Assembly: GCA_934096945.1 (NCBI GenBank)
Contig: CAKOND010000002.1
Span: forward strand, 56,886 to 120,885
Direction of reading: 5' to 3'
Source of the DNA: an uncultured Bacilli bacterium
GTDB lineage: Bacteria > Bacillota_I > Bacilli_A > RF39 > UBA660
DNA: 64,000 nucleotides
In this document: in pieces, positions 14,954 through 24,323 of the stretch
How positions within the stretch are numbered: the stretch's first letter is position 1
Layout: every line of letters begins with the position of its first letter
Notes under the pieces: model-generated
The model's database searches: none
Seen by the model: only the letters and a program-made list of their open reading frames with translations
Told to the model about the DNA's origin: nothing
Translations under genes and position numbers: made by a program

Positions 14954-15571
14954 ATGTTTCTAAATACCATAAGGGCAGTTTTAAATGATAATTGGCCAAT
15001 ACTTGTAATATTTATTGTTACTTTAGTTAGTATGAGATTTTTTTATTTAAGAGCTCATAAAGAAAAGGGAGCTTTTTATAAAGAATTTTTTGGAATACTT
15101 TCAATAGTTTATCTATTTTTGTTATTTCAACTTCTTACTAAAGTAGAACTTAATGAGGGTAGTGGTTATAATTTAGTGCCTTTTACAGAAATATTTAGAT
15201 ATAAAGTTGGTAGTAGTTTATTTATATATAATGTTGTTGGTAATATTTTGGCATTTGTGATTTTTGGTTTAATTGTATCAATGTATATAAAACCTAAGAC
15301 AGTTATGGCTCCGTTTATAATATCTTTAGTGGTATCTTCAACAGTTGAATTTGTGCAATTAAATATTGGAAGAAGTTTTGATGTTGATGACATAATTTTA
15401 AATGTTTTAGGTTGTGTTATTGGTTATCTTCTTTATATTGGACTTGCTGCCATTCATAAACATTTACCAAAAGCATTACAAAAAGAAGGATTAATTAACA
15501 TTATATGTTTGATTTTGATAATAATTATGGTATTATATATACTTAAGGTGATGGGGGTGTTAGCATTTTGA
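14954..15571 (+). CDS. VanZ-family membrane protein
   Basis: About 205 residues with five to six hydrophobic segments and the VanZ signature NLVPFTEI ... NVVGNILAFVIFG ... ISLVVSSTVEFVQL ... RSFDVDDIILNVLGCVIGY. VanZ-type proteins are linked to glycopeptide (teicoplanin) tolerance, but most chromosomal ones have unknown function. An in-frame TTG at 14945 is too close to the GG-rich site, so the ATG at 14954 is preferred. It overlaps ybeY by four bases. Confidence 0.85.
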   Translation: MFLNTIRAVLNDNWPILVIFIVTLVSMRFFYLRAHKEKGAFYKEFFGILSIVYLFLLFQLLTKVELNEGSGYNLVPFTEIFRYKVGSSLFIYNVVGNILAFVIFGLIVSMYIKPKTVMAPFIISLVVSSTVEFVQLNIGRSFDVDDIILNVLGCVIGYLLYIGLAAIHKHLPKALQKEGLINIICLILIIIMVLYILKVMGVLAF

Positions 15572-16017
15572 ATCACTATGAAATAATAAATGAATTTAAT
15601 GAAGAAGTAAAATGTGATTATTTACCTAAGATAATTGATAAATGTTTGGAAATGGAACATGTTGAAAATGCAGTATTTACAATAATATTTATTGATGATG
15701 AGAAGATGCATGAACTTAATAAAACTTACAGAGGTATTGATAGAACTACGGATGTTTTATCATTTGCTTATGAAGATAATGAAACTGTAGAATGTGATAT
15801 AAGAATGCTTGGAGAAATATTTGTAAGTATTCCTAAAATGAAGGAGCAAGCTAAAGAATATGGACATAGTGAAACAAGAGAACTTTCATTTTTAGTAGTT
15901 CATGGCATACTTCATTTGCTAGGTTATGATCATACTTTAGGTGAAAAGGAAGAAAAAGAAATGTTTAGTCGTCAGGAGTTGGTATTAAATGAGTTTGAAG
16001 AAACAAGAAAAGCATAA
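15568..16017 (+). CDS. ybeY: Endoribonuclease YbeY (rRNA maturation factor)
   Basis: 149 residues. The zinc-binding motif HGILHLLGYDH (about 112-122) is complete, and RGIDRTTDVLSFAYE (about 54-68) matches the family. Acts in 16S rRNA 3' processing and ribosome quality control. The TTG start overlaps the vanZ stop (TTGA), with GGGGGTG upstream. Sits in the classic ybeY-dgkA-era order of Firmicutes. Confidence 0.93.
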   Translation: MNHYEIINEFNEEVKCDYLPKIIDKCLEMEHVENAVFTIIFIDDEKMHELNKTYRGIDRTTDVLSFAYEDNETVECDIRMLGEIFVSIPKMKEQAKEYGHSETRELSFLVVHGILHLLGYDHTLGEKEEKEMFSRQELVLNEFEETRKA

Positions 16018-16384
16018 GAAAATGAGTTTTAAAAGATTTTTAAATAGTATTAAATATTCAGTTGATGGTTTAGTTAATGCTTATCAAAATGAACAGAGTT
16101 TATGGCTTCATGCTATGTGTACAATATTAATTGTAATTTTAGGATTTGCTTTACAAATAAGCTTTATTCAATGGGCAATAATTGTTATAGCTTTAGTTAT
16201 AGTTTTAGCAGTTGAACTTTTAAATACTGCGATTGAAGCAACTGTTGATTTAGTTACTAAGGAAATTCATCCACTTGCTAAAGTTGCTAAAGATTGTGGG
16301 AGTGCAGCAGCATTTGTAAGTAGCATTATGGTATTTATTATTTGTTGTTTTATCTTTATTCCTAAGATTATTGCATTATTTTAG
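15989..16384 (+). CDS. dgkA: Undecaprenol/diacylglycerol kinase
   Basis: 131 residues with three transmembrane helices and the DgkA signature VELLNTAIEATVDL (about 76-89). In Gram-positives this enzyme phosphorylates undecaprenol for wall synthesis. It overlaps the end of ybeY by 29 bases; the ATG at 15989 has AGGAG 10 bases upstream inside ybeY. era follows 8 bases later. Confidence 0.92.
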   Translation: MSLKKQEKHKKMSFKRFLNSIKYSVDGLVNAYQNEQSLWLHAMCTILIVILGFALQISFIQWAIIVIALVIVLAVELLNTAIEATVDLVTKEIHPLAKVAKDCGSAAAFVSSIMVFIICCFIFIPKIIALF

Positions 16385-16392
16385 AGGTATTT

Positions 16393-17280
16393 ATGAGAAG
16401 TGGGTTTGTAAGTATTATAGGTAGACCGAATGTTGGTAAAAGTACTCTCATTAATGCTATTATAAATAGGAAGGTTGCTATTACAAGTAATGTTTCTGGT
16501 ACGACAAGAAATATTATTCAAGGGATATATAATGATAGTGATTCTCAGATAGTTTTTGTGGATACACCAGGAATACATAAACCAATTAATAGACTTGGTA
16601 AAGTTTTAAATAAAGAAGCACTTGCTTCATCAAAAGATGTTGATCTTATATTATTTGTAGTTGATGTTGCATCAGGTATTGGTAAAGGTGACATGTTTAT
16701 TTTGGATAACTTAAAGGGTAGTAGGGTTCCTGTTATACTAGTCCTTAATAAAATTGATGAAATTAGTACAGATAAATTATTTAGAACTATTAATGAATTT
16801 AAAGATATTTATCCTTTTGTGGAAATTGTACCTACATCTGGTCTTAAAAATGATAATGTTGAACATTTAATAAGTGTTATTAAAAATTATTTACATGATG
16901 AAGTTAAATATTTTCCAGATGAATATTATACATCAAGTAGTATTAAGTTTATGGTAAGTGAGCTTGTTAGAGAAAAACTTTTGCAAGTTACAGAAGATGA
17001 AATTCCTCATAGTATTACTTGTTTTACAACTCTTTATGAAGAAAAGAAAGATATTGTAAATATTAATGTTGATATAATTGTTGATAGAGATAATATAAAG
17101 AGAATAATTATTGGTAAAAATGGTAGTAGACTTAAAACTGTAGGGACACTTGCAAGAAAAGAAATTGAAGAAGAACTTACAGGTAAAAAAGTTTATCTTG
17201 AGTTATTTGTTAAAACAATAAAGAATTGGAAAGATAAAGAAAAGTACTTAATTGAATTAGGTTTTATAGATAATGAATAA
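16393..17280 (+). CDS. era: GTPase Era
   Basis: 295 residues. G1 GRPNVGKS (about 9-16), G3 DTPG (about 57-60), G4 NKID (about 119-122), then a C-terminal KH domain with IIGKNGSRLKTVG (about 238-250). Binds the 3' end of 16S rRNA and checks 30S assembly. Complete and of normal length. Followed by yqzL and recO as in Bacillus. Confidence 0.96.
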   Translation: MRSGFVSIIGRPNVGKSTLINAIINRKVAITSNVSGTTRNIIQGIYNDSDSQIVFVDTPGIHKPINRLGKVLNKEALASSKDVDLILFVVDVASGIGKGDMFILDNLKGSRVPVILVLNKIDEISTDKLFRTINEFKDIYPFVEIVPTSGLKNDNVEHLISVIKNYLHDEVKYFPDEYYTSSSIKFMVSELVREKLLQVTEDEIPHSITCFTTLYEEKKDIVNINVDIIVDRDNIKRIIIGKNGSRLKTVGTLARKEIEEELTGKKVYLELFVKTIKNWKDKEKYLIELGFIDNE

Positions 17281-17320
17281 AATTTAGGGATGTCACCCAA
17301 TATATAATTAGGTGATAAAA

Positions 17321-17410
17321 ATGAATAAAGAAGAAGCATGGAAAAAGTTCCAAGAATCGGGAAAAGTAGAAGATTATTTACGTTATAAGGAAGCTGAAAA
17401 GAAGGATTAA
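17321..17410 (+). CDS. yqzL: YqzL-like small protein
   Basis: A 29-residue ORF between era and recO with ribosome site AGGTGAT. It reads NKEEAWKKFQESGKV then EDYLRYKEAEK, which fits the YqzL family (W...F..tG....YL.yKe.e) found at this same place in Bacillus. Function unknown. The match rests on position plus a short motif. Confidence 0.7.
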   Translation: MNKEEAWKKFQESGKVEDYLRYKEAEKKD

Positions 17411-17412
17411 AT

Positions 17413-18138
17413 ATGCTAGAAGTAGATGGATTTGTTTTAAGTGAAATTCCATATGGTGAGTCTAGTAAAATAATAAATGTTTTAACTAGAGAGTATGGGG
17501 TAATTGGTATTATGTGTAAAGGTGCTAAGTCTTTAAAAAATAGATATAGAGTACCTACGATGAAGCTAAGTTATAGTCATTTTAACATAATGTATAAAGA
17601 AAACAAATTATCTACCTTAGTTAGTGCTGATGTAATTAATTCCTTTAAACTTGTCAAAAGTGATATTCTTTTGGTAAGCTTTTTGGCGTATTTAACGGAG
17701 CTTACTAGTCAAGTTGTTAAACAAAGTAATGATATAGAAAATATTTATGATGATTTTATAAAGACCATTTTAAAACTTGAAGATGGATTAGATCCGATAG
17801 TTTTAACTAATATTTTGGAAATTAAATATTTGGAATATTTAGGTGTTTTATTTAATTTGAATGAATGTGTTATATGTGGAAGTAAAAATAATATAGCTAC
17901 ATTTGATGCTGATAAAGGTGGGTATATTTGTATAAATTGTTTAACTAATGAAATAATTGTGGATAAAAAGGTAATAAAAATGATAAGAATGTATTATTAT
18001 GTAAATATTGATTCAATTAAAGAAATAAAAGTTGATGATGTAACTAAGAATACTATAAATAAATATTTAGATTTATATTATGAAAGATATACAGGGCTTT
18101 ATTTAAATAGTAAAGACTTTTTAAAAAAATTAATGTAG
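17413..18138 (+). CDS. recO: DNA repair protein RecO
   Basis: 241 residues. N-terminal OB fold (about 1-80, including GFVLSEIPYGESSKIINVLT) and a helical domain with a zinc site CVICG ... CINC (about 153-180). Loads RecA on SSB-coated single strands with RecR. Starts 3 bases after yqzL. Confidence 0.93.
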   Translation: MLEVDGFVLSEIPYGESSKIINVLTREYGVIGIMCKGAKSLKNRYRVPTMKLSYSHFNIMYKENKLSTLVSADVINSFKLVKSDILLVSFLAYLTELTSQVVKQSNDIENIYDDFIKTILKLEDGLDPIVLTNILEIKYLEYLGVLFNLNECVICGSKNNIATFDADKGGYICINCLTNEIIVDKKVIKMIRMYYYVNIDSIKEIKVDDVTKNTINKYLDLYYERYTGLYLNSKDFLKKLM

Positions 18139-18147
18139 GGTGGTAGT

Positions 18148-18741
18148 ATGGCAAATTTAACATTTTATTATGGAACAATGGCAGTTGGGAAAACAACTAA
18201 GTTATTACAAGATCATTATAATTATTCGAAATATTTGATTAATATAGTGGTTATGAAACCTAAAGTGGATACTAAAGGAAGTAATACTGTAGTAAATAGA
18301 ATTGGGGAAAATATAAAAGTAGATGTTTTAATTCCAAAGAGTGCTAATCTGCTTAGTAAAAAGTATATGAGTAAGTTTATGTATGCTGAATTTATTTTAG
18401 TTGATGAAGCACAATTCTTAAGAAGAGAACAAATTAATCAGTTGTGGTTTATTGCTCATAAATATAATATTTCTGTTATTTGTTATGGACTTAAAAGTAA
18501 TTTTAAAGGGGATTTATTCGAAGGCTCTGAACAGCTTTTTGCTCGAAGTGATGAAAAACATGAATTAACTGTTAATTGTTTGTGTGGAAAAACAGCGATG
18601 TTTAATGCTAGACGTGTTAATGGAAAATATAGTGCAAGTGGTAAAGAGGTTGTTATTGATGGTGCAAATGATGAAGTTGAATATATTCCTCTTTGTGCTG
18701 ATCATTATTTAGAATATGTTATGAATGGAAGGTATAAATAA
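18148..18741 (+). CDS. tdk: Thymidine kinase
   Basis: 197 residues, type II thymidine kinase: P-loop GTMAVGKTTKLL (about 9-20), Walker B FILVDEAQFL (about 82-91), and a zinc/lasso region CLCGKTAMFNARR with a second pair near PLCADHY. Salvages thymidine to dTMP. GGGTGG lies before the ATG. A terminator follows, so it ends the era-recO operon. Confidence 0.93.
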   Translation: MANLTFYYGTMAVGKTTKLLQDHYNYSKYLINIVVMKPKVDTKGSNTVVNRIGENIKVDVLIPKSANLLSKKYMSKFMYAEFILVDEAQFLRREQINQLWFIAHKYNISVICYGLKSNFKGDLFEGSEQLFARSDEKHELTVNCLCGKTAMFNARRVNGKYSASGKEVVIDGANDEVEYIPLCADHYLEYVMNGRYK

Positions 18742-18765
18742 AGCTATTAATTTATAACTATTGAA

Positions 18766-18792
18766 AAAATAGACTAGAATTAGTCTTTTTTC
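18766..18792 (+). terminator. Terminator after tdk
   Basis: AGACTA-GAAT-TAGTCT hairpin (18771-18786) with A tract before and T tract after it. Confidence 0.75.
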
Positions 18793-18824
18793 TTTTGAAA
18801 ATAATAAAATTAATCTTATATTTC

Positions 18825-18853
18825 TTGTAATTAATAATATATTTAGGTATAAT
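18825..18853 (+). promoter_or_regulatory. Promoter of glyQS
   Basis: TTGTAA (18825-18830), 17-base spacer, TATAAT (18848-18853). There is no room for a T-box leader. Confidence 0.7.
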
Positions 18854-18880
18854 TATATTTATCAAAGGAGTGATTTATTT

Positions 18881-20254
18881 ATGAAAGTAACTATGGAAGA
18901 ATTAGTTAACTATTGTAAACAATATGGTTTTATTTTTCAAGGAAGTGAAATATATAATGGACTTGCTAATTCATGGGATTATGGTCCAGTTGGTACAAAT
19001 TTAAAAGAAAATATAAGAAAAGCTTGGAAGAAGAAATTTATTCAAGAAAATCCTTATAATGTTGGTCTTGATGCTGCGATTATTATGAATCCAAAAGTAT
19101 GGGTTGCATCTGGGCATGTTGCTTCTTTTGCAGATCCACTAATTGATTGTAAGAAGTGTAAGGCAAGACACAGAGCTGATAAACTAATTGAAGACTTTAC
19201 TCATGGTGAAGTTACTGGTGATGGTTGGGATAATGAAAAATTAGAAAACTTTATTAAAGAAAACAATATTACTTGTCCAGTATGTGGTAAAAGTGATTTT
19301 ACACCGATTAGAAAGTTTAACTTATTATTTGAAACATCTATTGGGGTAACTGATGATACTAAAAATACGGTTTATTTACGTGGAGAAACAGCACAAGGGA
19401 TTTTTGTTAATTTCAAAAATATTGAAAGAAGTATGAGACTTAAAGTACCATTTGGTATTTGTCAAACTGGTAAAGCTTTTAGAAATGAAATTACTCCGGG
19501 TAACTTTATTTTTAGAACTCGTGAATTTGAACAAATGGAACTAGAATTTTTCTGTAAACCTGATACTGATTTAGAATGGTTTGGTTATTGGAAAAATTAT
19601 TGTATGGACTTTTTAAAGACTTTAGGTTTAGATAGTGATAATCTTAGATTTAGAGATCATGAAAAAGAAGAATTATCGTTTTATAGTAAAGCCACAACTG
19701 ATATAGAATTTATGTTCCCAATGGGATGGGGTGAACTTTGGGGTATTGCTGATAGAACTGATTATGACTTAACTGTTCATCAAAATGCTTCAGGTGCAGA
19801 TTTAAGATATATGGATCCTGAAACAAATGAAAAATATTTACCATATGTTGTTGAACCATCTGTTGGTCTTGATAGATTACTTTTAGCAGTTTTGACAAAT
19901 AGTTATACTAAAGAAATGGTTGAAGGCGAAGAAAGAATAGTTTTAAAAATTCATCCAGCTTTAGCTCCATATAAAGTAACTATTCTACCACTTATTAAAA
20001 AGGTTCATGCTGGTAAAGCAAATGATATTTATGCAACTCTATGCAAATATTTTGATTGTCAATATGATGAATCTGGTTCAATTGGTAAAAGATATAGAAG
20101 AAGTGATGCAATAGGTACACCATTTGCTATAACAATTGATGATAATACAATAGAAAATGATACTGTAACACTTAGAGATAGAGATACAATGGAACAAATT
20201 ACAATTAAAGTTGATGAATTAGTGTCATTTATTAGTAAAAAGATTGAGTTATAA
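18881..20254 (+). CDS. glyQS: Glycyl-tRNA synthetase, single-chain type
   Basis: 457 residues, class II alpha2 GlyRS. GLANSWDYGPVG near the N-terminus, a zinc-binding insertion (CKKCKARH ... CPVCGKSD, about 89-147), GETAQGIF, then motif 2 GNFIFRTREFEQMELEFF (about 207-224) and motif 3 PSVGLDRLLLAVL (about 326-338), with the anticodon-binding domain after about 360. Start set by AAAGGAGTG. Monocistronic. Confidence 0.95.
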   Translation: MKVTMEELVNYCKQYGFIFQGSEIYNGLANSWDYGPVGTNLKENIRKAWKKKFIQENPYNVGLDAAIIMNPKVWVASGHVASFADPLIDCKKCKARHRADKLIEDFTHGEVTGDGWDNEKLENFIKENNITCPVCGKSDFTPIRKFNLLFETSIGVTDDTKNTVYLRGETAQGIFVNFKNIERSMRLKVPFGICQTGKAFRNEITPGNFIFRTREFEQMELEFFCKPDTDLEWFGYWKNYCMDFLKTLGLDSDNLRFRDHEKEELSFYSKATTDIEFMFPMGWGELWGIADRTDYDLTVHQNASGADLRYMDPETNEKYLPYVVEPSVGLDRLLLAVLTNSYTKEMVEGEERIVLKIHPALAPYKVTILPLIKKVHAGKANDIYATLCKYFDCQYDESGSIGKRYRRSDAIGTPFAITIDDNTIENDTVTLRDRDTMEQITIKVDELVSFISKKIEL

Positions 20255-20261
20255 TTTTTAA

Positions 20262-20296
20262 AGCTAGAGAAAAATCTCTGGCTTTATTCTTTTTTA
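20262..20296 (+). terminator. Terminator after glyQS
   Basis: AAAGC-TAGAGA-AAAA-TCTCTG-GCTTT hairpin followed by a T-rich tract. An almost identical terminator, with CTGGAG in place of CTAGAG, lies at 26182-26216. Confidence 0.75.
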
Positions 20297-20363
20297 TGTA
20301 GTATAATTTAATTAATAAGAAAAATATTGTGTAAAACTCTTGTAAAAATTTTAAAAGTTTGAT
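20268..20363 (+). repeat. Left copy of the ~96-bp direct repeat flanking the nucleotide island
   Basis: Aligned with 26189-26284: the last 65 bases (20299-20363 and 26220-26284) are identical, the first ~31 nearly so. In the right copy this segment is terminator plus sepF promoter, so the natural order was glyQS-repeat-sepF and the seven-gene block sits between duplicates. In this copy the -35 TTGTAA is kept but the -10 differs after the repeat ends. Confidence 0.9.
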
Positions 20364-20378
20364 TATTGGAGGTACTTT

Positions 20379-20873
20379 ATGTATTTGTTAGAAGAAATAA
20401 AAAAAATAGTAGATAATGGTTCTAAGAAAATTGCTATTTTTGTGGATATGGATGGCGTTGTAGCAGATTATAGATTTGGGGAGGGTGAAAATATAAAGAA
20501 TAACAAACCAGGTGTATACTTAAATAAGAGACCCATATATACTACAATAAAAAATTTGCAAATAATCAACGAAAAGATTAATTGTGAAATGTATATGCTT
20601 AGTTCCTGCTTATATAAGGAACAAGCAAATGAAAAACAAATGTGGCTTACAAAATATATGCCATTTATTAAAGATGAAAATAAAATTTTTGCTTTGTCAA
20701 AAAATTTTGAATCTAGAAAAAAAGTTAAGATTGATAAAATAAAAGAAAAATTGTATTCTGATGAAATTGAATTAGCTATTCTAATTGATGATACACATGA
20801 TATATTATTTTTAGCATTATCAGAATTAAAAGAAAAAGTAATTCCATTTCATGTGATAACTTTGATTGATTAA
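20379..20873 (+). CDS. HAD-family 5'(3')-deoxyribonucleotidase-like protein
   Basis: 164 residues. HAD motif I is FVDMDGVVADY (about 21-31), with both catalytic Asp; LSSC (about 74-77) fits motif II and LIDDTHD (about 142-148) fits the acidic motif. This is the NT5C (5'(3')-deoxyribonucleotidase) pattern, implying dephosphorylation of a nucleotide. First gene of the island operon; GGAGG lies 6 bases before the ATG. The next gene starts 13 bases after its stop. Confidence 0.75.
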   Translation: MYLLEEIKKIVDNGSKKIAIFVDMDGVVADYRFGEGENIKNNKPGVYLNKRPIYTTIKNLQIINEKINCEMYMLSSCLYKEQANEKQMWLTKYMPFIKDENKIFALSKNFESRKKVKIDKIKEKLYSDEIELAILIDDTHDILFLALSELKEKVIPFHVITLID

Positions 20874-20886
20874 GGAGGAGAATGAT

Positions 20887-22395
20887 ATGAATTATGATGT
20901 AATAATAGATTGTTATACAGATGAACCCTCTGGATTAGGTGTACCACCATATCTAAGTGTACATTCTAGATATATAGCAGGTGTTTTAAAAAATAAGTCC
21001 ATTAATTATTATTATTTAACTATTGATGATTTGCGTTTTGCAAATGGAGAAAAAAACTATAAAGATTCATATAATAAAAGAATAATAAACAGAACAAAAA
21101 ATGCTAATAACGTTTCAAAAATATTGAAAAATGCAACAAATATTTATGTGGTAATGGGATGTTTTGTTAAATATGAGTATGTATCTGCAGAGCCACCTAC
21201 TTTTTTAGAAGTTGAAAAACTATTAAAAATTTTTTGCAACCAAAAAACTAATAAATTATTATTTTATTCTCTTGGAGGAAGTGAGTTAACAAGAGAAAAT
21301 GTAAGAAAAACAGTACCTAATAATTTGTTCGATGATATTATTTTTGGTAATACTTATAATTATTTTGTTGAAGAAAATGGTGATAAATTTAAACCTAATT
21401 ACGATAAACTAAGACAAATTGCGATTGATTCCTCAAGTGTATTAGATCAACTAGAAAGACCAGTTATAATTGAAATAGAAACTGCTACAGGGTGTAATAG
21501 AAATCCAGGATGCTCGTTTTGTATAGAAGGAATGAGGGGATTACCACTACAATTTAGAGAAAAAGAAGATATTATAGATGAGATTAAAAGTTTATATAAC
21601 AAAGGAGCCTTGTATTTTAGACTAGGAAGACAACCTAATTTTTATGCATATAAAAATTGTAATGTTGAGGAAATTGAGAATTTATTTAAAGGCATTTGGG
21701 ATGTATGTCCAAATATAAAAACATTACATATAGATAATGTTAGTCCTCATAATGTAAATACGGAAGAAGGGGAAAGAATAACTGAAATTGTAGCTAAATA
21801 TACTACTGCAGGAAATATTACACCATTTGGGATTGAGTCGTTTGATCCAATAATAAGAGAAAAATGTAATTTAAATGGGTCTTTGGATGATATTCATAAG
21901 TCAATAACCATAATTAATAAGTATGGAAAAAAAAGAGAAGAAAATGGATTACCTAAATTACTTCCTGGTATTAATATAATTTATGGATTAGATGGACAAA
22001 ATAAAAATACCTTAAAATATAATTTAGATAATTTTAATAAAATTTTGAATTCCGGAAATTGGGTACGAAGGGTTTTTGTTAGAAAATTAACATCACCTTA
22101 TGGAGAACAATTTGATAGTTATAGTGAAGAAGATTTGAAAGAATTTAATTTTTGGTGCAAAAAAATAGAAACTGAATTTATTGTTCCAATGTTAAAAAAA
22201 GTTTTTCCAATTGACTTAGAAATTAGTGAGTTGAGAATGGAAATGTATAAAGATGGTAATTCGATTTTAAGGCAAATGGGAACGTGTCCAATAAGAGTTT
22301 TAATATTAAATAGTGAACTGGAATTAGATAAATTTTATAAAGTTAAGGTAGTTGGATACGTCGGTAATAGAACGATTATTGGAGATCTAATATGA
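20887..22395 (+). CDS. Radical SAM enzyme with unusual Cx5CxxC cluster site
   Basis: 502 residues. The cluster motif is CNRNPGCSFC (about 206-215), Cx5CxxC instead of Cx3CxxC; archaeal radical SAM proteins with an RN..GCSFC motif are similar. About 200 residues precede it (opening MNYDVIIDCYTDEPSGLGVP), a possible cobalamin-like or substrate domain. YFRLGRQPNFYAY and FGIESFDP follow in the barrel, and the last ~30 residues resemble a TRAM-like strand set (YKVKVVGYVGNRTIIGDLI). The true start is the ATG at 20887 after AAGGAGGAG; an upstream in-frame TTG overlaps that site. The substrate is unknown. It overlaps the next gene by ATGA. Confidence 0.75.
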   Translation: MNYDVIIDCYTDEPSGLGVPPYLSVHSRYIAGVLKNKSINYYYLTIDDLRFANGEKNYKDSYNKRIINRTKNANNVSKILKNATNIYVVMGCFVKYEYVSAEPPTFLEVEKLLKIFCNQKTNKLLFYSLGGSELTRENVRKTVPNNLFDDIIFGNTYNYFVEENGDKFKPNYDKLRQIAIDSSSVLDQLERPVIIEIETATGCNRNPGCSFCIEGMRGLPLQFREKEDIIDEIKSLYNKGALYFRLGRQPNFYAYKNCNVEEIENLFKGIWDVCPNIKTLHIDNVSPHNVNTEEGERITEIVAKYTTAGNITPFGIESFDPIIREKCNLNGSLDDIHKSITIINKYGKKREENGLPKLLPGINIIYGLDGQNKNTLKYNLDNFNKILNSGNWVRRVFVRKLTSPYGEQFDSYSEEDLKEFNFWCKKIETEFIVPMLKKVFPIDLEISELRMEMYKDGNSILRQMGTCPIRVLILNSELELDKFYKVKVVGYVGNRTIIGDLI

Positions 22396-23033
22396 AAAAA
22401 ATAGGATTATTAATACCTAAAACCAATTTAACTGTTGAATACGAATTACAAATGCTTTTTAGTAAAGGATATTTTGATAATAAAAAAAGTGCGTTTTATA
22501 CGTTTAGATTAAATTATAAAACAAGTTATAAAGAAAATAAATCGAAGTTTCTTGAAGAACTTGCTATGGATATAAATAATAAAAAAAGAGATTCAGCATA
22601 TCTAGGCATAGATTATAATGCATTTTTTTGTACTACTTCAGCTATAGAAAACATGGTTGAAGAAATAAATCCGACCGTTTCATTAATTGAAGAATCAAAA
22701 TTAAGGAATATAAAAAAATGTTTATTAATAACACCCTATAATAATAAATTGGGAAGAGAGATTGTAAGAGTGTTAGAAGACCATGAAATTAAAGTTGTCA
22801 AAAATATAAATTTAGATTTAGTATGTACAACTGATTATTTTAATTATGGATTTAACAAGTTAGAAAATTTAATAAAAGAAAATTATTTAGATGAATATGG
22901 AAATATTATTATATCTTGTACAAATTTACCTACAATTAGTGTAATTGAGAGCTTGGAGAATAAGTTGAATACGCAAATTGTTTCAAGCAATTCTAGCTTA
23001 TTTGCAAAGATAAAGAGAGATAATAATATTTGA
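22392..23033 (+). CDS. Maleate isomerase / Asp-Glu racemase superfamily protein
   Basis: 213 residues. Opens KKIGLLIPKTNLTVEYEL, typical of maleate cis-trans isomerases and arylmalonate decarboxylases. The two catalytic cysteines expected of the superfamily are present: FFCTTSAIE (about 77-85) and IISCTNLPT (about 175-183). The substrate is probably a small acid or amino acid attached to the pathway product (inference). It overlaps the radical SAM gene by four bases, so the two are translationally coupled. Confidence 0.7.
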   Translation: MKKIGLLIPKTNLTVEYELQMLFSKGYFDNKKSAFYTFRLNYKTSYKENKSKFLEELAMDINNKKRDSAYLGIDYNAFFCTTSAIENMVEEINPTVSLIEESKLRNIKKCLLITPYNNKLGREIVRVLEDHEIKVVKNINLDLVCTTDYFNYGFNKLENLIKENYLDEYGNIIISCTNLPTISVIESLENKLNTQIVSSNSSLFAKIKRDNNI

Positions 23034-23044
23034 AGGAGTTAAGT

Positions 23045-23806
23045 ATGACAAGGGAAGAATTTAAAAACGTTATTAATATTTGTAGTAATCAAGAGGAGGT
23101 CAGAAATGCAGTAAAAAAAAATCACGATAATAACTTATGGTGGCCTCTTGATGTAGATGATTATAGAAAAAGGTTACTAATTGCTGGTCTTTCTACTAGA
23201 ATTTCTTATAATATGATAAATAAATATAGAAAAGTAATAAATGATTTAAATAGTTACAATTATGGTGAAATCAAAAATAAGAATCAAGCTCAACTTATTG
23301 ATATAATTAGAGGGTTAGGATTATCAAGTACAAGATGTAAATACTTATTATCAATGATTAGTTTTATAGAAAAGTATGATGAAGAAATAAAATTGTTGTC
23401 TAATGATGACTTAATTAAACTAATTGCTACCAATGTGAGTGGTGCATCTTATAAAGTTGCACAGTGCTGTGTTTTATATGTTAGGGGATATTATTCTGGT
23501 ATAATGCCAGTTGATAGTGGTATGAAGGATGTAGAATTGCCTTGTTTAGGATTTGGACAATATAAAAATGCCTTGGGACATGAAATTTTAAGAAAAGAAT
23601 TAGAAACATTGGTTAAAGATAATAACATGGAAAAAATAATAGAACAAAATGGATATGAAAAACTTAAAGTGGAAAATTATGACAACGCTACATGGTTTTG
23701 TCATCTGGTTTTGGTATATTATAAACGCTTTTTTTGTAATAAACATCATCCGGAAAATTGTCCATTAAAAGAATACGTTGATGTAAAATGTAAGTGTAGA
23801 AAATAA
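23045..23806 (+). CDS. HhH-GPD (DNA-glycosylase fold) protein with C-terminal Cys cluster
   Basis: 253 residues. Two helical lobes, with a helix-hairpin-helix-like stretch NVSGASYKVAQCCVLYVRG and PVDSGMKDVEL (about 127-158) in the place of the Nth/MutY LPGVGRKTA ... VDTHVxR region, including the conserved Asp. The end holds CNKHHPENCPLKEY then CKC, a cysteine set like the iron-sulfur loop of Nth, with altered spacing. Alternatively it belongs to the glycosylase-fold thymine pyrophosphorylases of phage base-modification pathways. Start set by AAGGAG before the ATG at 23045. Confidence 0.6.
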   Translation: MTREEFKNVINICSNQEEVRNAVKKNHDNNLWWPLDVDDYRKRLLIAGLSTRISYNMINKYRKVINDLNSYNYGEIKNKNQAQLIDIIRGLGLSSTRCKYLLSMISFIEKYDEEIKLLSNDDLIKLIATNVSGASYKVAQCCVLYVRGYYSGIMPVDSGMKDVELPCLGFGQYKNALGHEILRKELETLVKDNNMEKIIEQNGYEKLKVENYDNATWFCHLVLVYYKRFFCNKHHPENCPLKEYVDVKCKCRK

Positions 23807-23822
23807 ATGGTAAAGGGAGATT

Positions 23823-24323
23823 ATGATGTTAATAGTAGAAGGTATAGATGGTGTAGGTAAAACAACTTTAGTTCAATATTTAGAAAATTATGGAATGAAA
23901 AAATATCATTTTAATTATGATTCTCAGAATATGGATTTGTTTTCAAAGTATATGAAGGTTTTATTGGAAAATAATAGTGAATTGATATTGGATAGGTCAT
24001 TTATTAGTGAAATGGTATATGGGCCTGTTATAAGAAATAAGTGTAAATTGAGTCTTGAGGAATATACTAAAATATTGCTTGCATATAGAAATGTTGGTAC
24101 TCAAATTATTTATTTAACAGCTCCTAAGAAGATTTTACTAAAACGAAGAACTACTGAAAAAAATGATTATGAAATTATCATGAATTATTATGAAGAATTA
24201 AATCAAAAGTATGATGAAATTATGAAATATTCTTCTAATTTTTTAGATGTAATTACAATAAATACTTATGAAGCTAATATTGAACAAGTTAGAAGTCAAG
24301 TAAAAAAATTGGTGAGAAAATGA
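23823..24323 (+). CDS. P-loop deoxynucleoside/thymidylate kinase-like protein
   Basis: 166 residues. Walker A VEGIDGVGKTTLV (about 5-17), a DRSF motif (about 59-62) like the DR(Y/S) of dNMP kinases, and a LKRRTTEKND lid (about 109-118). It is shorter than Tmk (about 200) and nearer to deoxynucleoside kinases. Likely phosphorylates a modified nucleoside or nucleotide. It overlaps the next gene by ATGA. Confidence 0.75.
   Translation: MMLIVEGIDGVGKTTLVQYLENYGMKKYHFNYDSQNMDLFSKYMKVLLENNSELILDRSFISEMVYGPVIRNKCKLSLEEYTKILLAYRNVGTQIIYLTAPKKILLKRRTTEKNDYEIIMNYYEELNQKYDEIMKYSSNFLDVITINTYEANIEQVRSQVKKLVRK

Noticed and set aside
18742..18880. T-box riboswitch before glyQS
   Set aside because: Only ~140 bases including a terminator and a promoter are available; no T-box sequence seen.
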